From Leptospira weilii serovar Ranarum str. ICFT (GTDB lineage: Bacteria; Spirochaetota; Leptospiria; Leptospirales; Leptospiraceae): DNA of 64,000 nucleotides. Where the stretch lies: NCBI RefSeq assembly GCF_000332415.1, contig NZ_AOHC02000041.1:269501-333500 (forward strand). The letters are read 5' to 3'. Made by a program: the position numbers and the translations under genes. Every line of letters starts with the position of its first letter. The stretch's first letter is position 1. Shown here piece by piece: positions 50,489 through 64,000 of this stretch. The notes below the pieces were generated by a model, which saw nothing but the letters and a program-made list of their open reading frames with translations, was not told the origin of the DNA and searched no databases.

Positions 50489-50746
50489 ATGGCTACTCCG
50501 GATTTGGAAATCAAAAATGTTACCCAGGAATTGATGGAAGTTCAAAAGGCTTTGAACGTTTTTCGGGAAAAGCAAAAGAACCGGGAATCGTTGGACGAAG
50601 CGGCGGTAGAATTCGTAACCAAGGCGGATTTGGTCGTCCAAAGGGCCGAAAGAAATGAAATTTTTTTGACGGACGATCAAAAGAGAAGAATCAAAAACAA
50701 TCTGTTGAAAATCCGCGCCTCTTTAGTTCGAAATCAAGCTTCTTGA
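50489..50746 (+). CDS. Small coiled-coil-like protein
   Basis: 85 residues, charged, continuous helix with heptad-like Leu/Val spacing. No signal peptide or known motif. ATG 50489 after GGCAGG. It precedes the glycan operon by about 140 bases. Confidence 0.6.
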   Translation: MATPDLEIKNVTQELMEVQKALNVFREKQKNRESLDEAAVEFVTKADLVVQRAERNEIFLTDDQKRRIKNNLLKIRASLVRNQAS

Positions 50747-50883
50747 AATCTCTGTTCGTATATTCAAGTTCTCATATTCGCTTTCGACGGAAAGTCTTGT
50801 GCCTTAAAAAAAGCTTCCTATAACGTACGAATCCCCGTATCGTTTTTGACATTCCCGGGCCTGTAAAAATAGCGTATCCCCCA

Positions 50884-52329
<1,446 letters not shown>

Positions 52330-52371
52330 TTTAGAATTTTGTAATTATAGAATATTAGAAAAGGGATATAT

Positions 52372-54110
<1,739 letters not shown>

Positions 54111-54114
54111 GAAT

Positions 54115-55314
<1,200 letters not shown>

Positions 55315-55416
55315 TTTTTTAAATTAGAAAGCGTGTGTCGGATTCTTATATTGTATCGAAAGAATCGGTATCATAAATTTTTCCGATTGTATATTAGGTA
55401 ATGGGAATGTATTTTT

Positions 55417-58938
<3,522 letters not shown>

Positions 58939-59676
58939 ATGATACGTTCCGTTCTATCTTATCAACTATCGACATTTCTATTCGCAATTTTTGGATCTTT
59001 GATAAAATAGAATCAAACTAAGAAATCAAATTTGGAAACGAAGTCAATATAGATTCCGTTTCCGAAAACTCTTTGGATCGTTTATATTTTGCAAAATATG
59101 CAGAGTTCTGTTTTGGAGATTTCAAAATCGGAAAACGGCCCTTTTGAAATGGTACATCCCGAGGGAAAAAATTCTCTATTAGAAAAATTGAATTATGATA
59201 TTTTTTTATTGAGTAATTTTAAAGTTTTTGGAAGAAAAACCGGAAAAGTGATTAATGACGGTCATTGTGGAGAGTATCCGGAATTTTACGTGGAAAAGTT
59301 TGAACTTTGGGGAATGATCCGACGTTGTACTGCCATAGGAGTCGAAGGTTTTTATCGATATATGGATTATCTGCCAACTCATTCCTAGGCAGCTGAGGAT
59401 TATAGTTCTTCCGATTCCGAAATAATTCGGGTATCGGAAGAAACTTGCAGCCAAAAATTTACAGCATGCGGCGAGGCATTAAAATCCACTTCCCTTGATT
59501 CAAAAGATTGGAAATTCAAAAATAAAACTTTAGATTTAGAAAATGGTTATGAAGACCATCTGTATGAGTCGGTTCGTTTTTATCCGGTGACCAATTGTTT
59601 TGAAGATGAACAACTGTGTTGTAAGCCGACACAATTTAAAAGAATCAAAATAGCCTCTGGGCATCGATACAGATGA
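58939..59676 (+). pseudogene. Decayed gene with frameshifts and an internal TAG
   Basis: An N-terminal frame from ATG 58939 reads a signal-like MIRSVLSYQLSTFLF, then stops. Coherent protein (SVSENSLDRLYFAKYAEFCFG) continues in another frame until about 59150. A third frame carries KLNYDIFLLSNFKVF and others to TAG 59386, and the same frame stays open for a further 96 codons (EETCSQKF, NCFEDEQLCCKP) to TGA 59676. The pieces fit one exported, Cys-rich protein of about 240 residues. Two indels and one nonsense change have broken it. Confidence 0.72.
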
Positions 59677-59776
59677 CGAACTACACTTTGTGATAAACAT
59701 TAGGTGTAGGGATGAGTAGAAGGCGAAAACCTTTTAAAAATGAATTTGCTAAAAATATCCGTACTACCTCCGGCAA

Positions 59777-60853
59777 CTATGGAGCGTCTTCAAGAAACCT
59801 GAGCGCATCATAATTATTTTTTCTGTCCAAGTTCATTAAATATTTTGCATGTTCCAGAGGAGTTTCCCCAGAGCCGTTTTTTACGGTTGGGTCTGCGCCT
59901 TGTTGCAAAAGATACTGCGCAATTTTTTTCGAGCCTGCATCATACAGTGGAGTCTGCTGATAAACATTCTTACCGTTTACATTGGCGCCGTGTTCTACTA
60001 ATTGTTTTACAATTTCAATGTTGTGTTTATTCTCTACTGCGTAGTGTAGAGGACTACTCCCGTCTTCCGCCAAAGTAGAATTGACATCGACTCTTCCCTT
60101 TTCTAAGAGCAACCTAATAATTTTGAGTCTTCTATCATTTTTTGGCGGAAGATTAGAATAATGTTTTATCACGTTGAAGAATAGATAATTACAACGACGA
60201 AAAAGATCGCAACTCTTCGCATTTGCATCGGCGCCTTTCTCTAAAAGAAGCTCAACGATTTCAACATTCTCTTTCTCAATAGCAAAATATAATAAAGATT
60301 TATCATAGACAGCGTTGTTTTGGAAATGTACATCGGCGCCTTTCTCTAAGAGTAACCTCACGATTTCAACATTCTCTTTCTTAATAGCAAAATACAATGG
60401 AGACGGACCAATGAATGTAGAATTTACAATTGCAGCGCTAGTCTCAATACAACGGCGAACCCCGGATAGATCGTTGTTCTCGATACTTCCGATTAGAAGA
60501 CCTGATTCCCAGGCCTCGGGGACTCTCGAATAGTAATATGCCGTCAACGGAATTGTAATAGGAAGTAGGATCGTATCCGCTAAGAAGGACAAAGGAAGAT
60601 CAATAATACTAAAAGGAAAATTCTTATCTATACCAGTCATCCAGTAGAGTCGTATCCCTGGATAAATCCAGAGAGGAGGATCCAAGGCGCTACGATTTTT
60701 AGACAGTTGCTGAGAGATGGTTTTATCTGCGTATCTTGCCATGGACCAAACGGGTGTGGGTAAAATTTGGGCTTCTTCAAGCATTAGGATTGTGGCACAA
60801 TCCATCTGAGCGGCCATCGAGATCATTATCATCATTCTGAACAAGATTTTCAT
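59777..60853 (-). CDS. YceK/YidQ-like lipoprotein with ankyrin repeats
   Basis: 358 residues. A short hydrophobic leader ends at MDC, a possible lipid-attachment cysteine. Residues about 30-115 (YPGIRLYW, DLPLSFLADTILLPITIP) match the YceK/YidQ lipoprotein family. The remaining ~235 residues form ankyrin repeats (ENVEIVRLLLEKGADV, GSSPLHYAVENKHNIEIV, NGSGETPLEHAK). Two neighbouring repeats are nearly identical at DNA level (60231-60294 and 60328-60394), a recent expansion. It may be a periplasmic binding scaffold. Confidence 0.8.
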   Translation of the reverse strand: MKILFRMMIMISMAAQMDCATILMLEEAQILPTPVWSMARYADKTISQQLSKNRSALDPPLWIYPGIRLYWMTGIDKNFPFSIIDLPLSFLADTILLPITIPLTAYYYSRVPEAWESGLLIGSIENNDLSGVRRCIETSAAIVNSTFIGPSPLYFAIKKENVEIVRLLLEKGADVHFQNNAVYDKSLLYFAIEKENVEIVELLLEKGADANAKSCDLFRRCNYLFFNVIKHYSNLPPKNDRRLKIIRLLLEKGRVDVNSTLAEDGSSPLHYAVENKHNIEIVKQLVEHGANVNGKNVYQQTPLYDAGSKKIAQYLLQQGADPTVKNGSGETPLEHAKYLMNLDRKNNYDALRFLEDAP

Positions 60854-61168
60854 TTTCTATTGTTCCCGATTACATTGGATTGTTCCGATTCAATCTGTTT
60901 TGGCATTCTCATATCTGTAAGTCCGGCGTAAAATTTTATAATAAATAAAAATAGGGTTTTGTTCATTCTTTTTTGCATTTGCTTAACGTTATTTTGATTC
61001 GTAAGAAAATGAACTTATTTCGAAAACACAAATCTTTTAAGTGCGATCCAGGCCTTATTTTGAGGTCGATTGTTCTCGTGAAGACGGATCAAAAAGCAAA
61101 TGACAGAGGGATAAGTTTTGATTTTCTAGTGATCAGATTCGAATTTTTTACTTCAGGATTAAAAACCC
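60854..61168. other. Intergenic region before the acyl-CoA dehydrogenase
   Basis: AT-rich 315 bases holding the divergent promoters of the ankyrin and acyl-CoA dehydrogenase genes. No terminator or repeat is recognised. Confidence 0.4.
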
Positions 61169-62845
<1,677 letters not shown>

Positions 62846-62904
62846 GTTTAAGTTTAGAATCGAATGAAAGTCTATTCAGAAAACTGAATGGACTTTCGAG
62901 TCGG

Positions 62905-62934
62905 AAAGGCGGGTTGTTCCGCCTTTTTTAGTTT
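62905..62934 (+). terminator. Terminator after the acyl-CoA dehydrogenase gene
   Basis: AAGGCGG-GTTGTT-CCGCCTT stem followed by five or more Ts. Confidence 0.85.
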
Positions 62935-63004
62935 AGCGAAGATCAAAATTAGTATTTTGTTTTCGATATAACCGTCCGATTCTTTTCGACGAGGGATCTT
63001 TTAC

Positions 63005-64000
63005 TCATTCGTTCGGATCCTTGGGCGAATAGATGTTCCTTTCTCCGGTGATTCCTTTGAGATGTTTTGCACCCACGAATTCGAAATTTTCCAACCCGGC
63101 CTTGTTTACAAACTCCTCCGTGGTCAAAATACTCCTGCCGAAATCTTTGCAAAGAGATTCGACTCGAAAGGCCTGATTGACCGCGTTACCGATCACCGTA
63201 AAATCGAGCCTGTCTTTAGCGCCTACGTTACCGTAAACTACGTCGCCCACGTTGAGCGCCATACCCAAGTGAATCGGAGACTCCGGATGATCGGCGTTCC
63301 ATTGGATTACGGAACTTTGAATCTTTTGCGCCGCTTTTAGAGCCGCCAAACACGCCTTATGCGGATCTTCTTCCGCGGGAAAAACGGCGAGGATCGCGTC
63401 CCCGATGAACTTAAGAATTTCTCCTTTTTCTTCTTGAATCGGTTGTGCGGTGAGTTCGAAGTAATTGTCCAGAATTTCCACGATTCTTTTAGGGGAATTG
63501 TTTTCGCTCAAATAGGAAAAGTCCCGTAGGTCCGCGCAAAGAATCGCCGCGTAGATCGTTTCACCCGATCCTCTTTTAAATTCTCCCGATAAAACTCTTT
63601 TGGAAGCGTTGGAACCGAGATAAACTTCCAAAAGTTCGTTGATCGCGAATTTTCTGGATTCCAAATCCAAACGTAAGGAAAGAACGTTTCGAATCGAATT
63701 TAAGAAATCGATTTGCTCCTCCGAAAATCCTCCGGGCGCGTCCGTACTCCAAGAAATCGCACTTCGAATGTTTGTTCCGAAAACGGAGGCGAAGATACAA
63801 TAATCCGTTCCGCCTTTTTCGCGTAAGTCGACGCAGATCGGATACGAAAGATCGGCGTCCGGACCGGTCAGCTTACAACGAATGAAATCCTTTTCTTCTT
63901 CTCGAATGAGATAGATAGGACTGTCCTTGTATTGTTGTTGTTTGAGTCCGTCGTGTGAAATCAATACGGCTTGTGTTTCCTCTCCTCTCGTCCAGATGAG
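63005..64000 (-). CDS. Adenylate/guanylate cyclase, 5' end outside window
   Basis: 332 codons are visible and the frame is still open at the right edge, so the true start lies outside. The first part (about 1-130 here) resembles a GAF-like sensor. The class III cyclase domain follows: [11 protein letters not shown] and [12 protein letters not shown] with the two metal Asp residues, then [22 protein letters not shown]. It would make cAMP (the ILKFIGD lysine is typical) in response to a ligand. It ends after KDPNE, convergent with the preceding gene. Confidence 0.85.
   Translation of the reverse strand, partial: LIWTRGEETQAVLISHDGLKQQQYKDSPIYLIREEEKDFIRCKLTGPDADLSYPICVDLREKGGTDYCIFASVFGTNIRSAISWSTDAPGGFSEEQIDFLNSIRNVLSLRLDLESRKFAINELLEVYLGSNASKRVLSGEFKRGSGETIYAAILCADLRDFSYLSENNSPKRIVEILDNYFELTAQPIQEEKGEILKFIGDAILAVFPAEEDPHKACLAALKAAQKIQSSVIQWNADHPESPIHLGMALNVGDVVYGNVGAKDRLDFTVIGNAVNQAFRVESLCKDFGRSILTTEEFVNKAGLENFEFVGAKHLKGITGERNIYSPKDPNE

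Overview
The window looks like chromosomal DNA of a Leptospira species. The evidence is several 7TM-DISM/SpoIIE membrane phosphatases, lipoproteins with loose spirochaetal lipoboxes, frequent TTG/GTG starts, and a gene order glmU-prs-rplY-pth-ftsH embedded among leptospiral-type hypothetical genes. Dispersed repeats and several freshly broken genes suggest a decaying, pathogen-clade-like genome. The species cannot be fixed from the sequence alone.

Left part (1-29 kb). It opens with a truncated paraoxonase-like lipoprotein and a phasin-like protein. Next come a GNAT acetyltransferase, a patatin, CutA, an OmpA-type protein and a SpoIIE phosphatase with TPRs. A tight three-gene operon at 8.06-11.83 kb encodes a beta-CASP RNase-like protein, an AMP-phosphorylase-type protein and a PRPP-synthetase paralogue; it reads like an RNA-salvage route. 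After a terminator-bounded candidate small RNA come PanE, a TPR lipoprotein, a second SpoIIE phosphatase, a HadA/HadB-like dehydratase pair, an alpha/beta hydrolase, a sulfatase-fold lipoprotein, DUF3052, a crotonase, an RND permease and a DegT-like protein that lacks its PLP lysine.

Middle (29-50 kb). A decayed tandem duplication of a small lipoprotein locus is followed by a WYL regulator, glyoxalase, small secreted proteins, a broken cytochrome c-like gene and a third SpoIIE phosphatase. A long minus-strand housekeeping block follows (WYL regulator, ispE, tRNA-Gln, a GlmU without its acetyltransferase half, prs, rplY, a Pth with replaced catalytic residues, ftsH, EVE protein). On the plus strand lie a GT-C-like membrane protein, a HisI-like protein with a displaced metal motif, and mltG.

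Right part (49-64 kb). An AT-rich two-gene islet with long palindromes (49.16-50.2 kb) precedes a four-gene glycan operon: nucleotidyltransferase-GT2 fusion, epimerase, GT2, GT-C-like protein. Then come a DUF2339/DUF3999-type giant membrane protein, a pseudogene, an ankyrin lipoprotein, an acyl-CoA dehydrogenase and a truncated adenylate cyclase. At least two families of small structured repeats, one with TTAACGTGAGTTCG-type terminal inverted repeats, are scattered between and partly inside gene ends.
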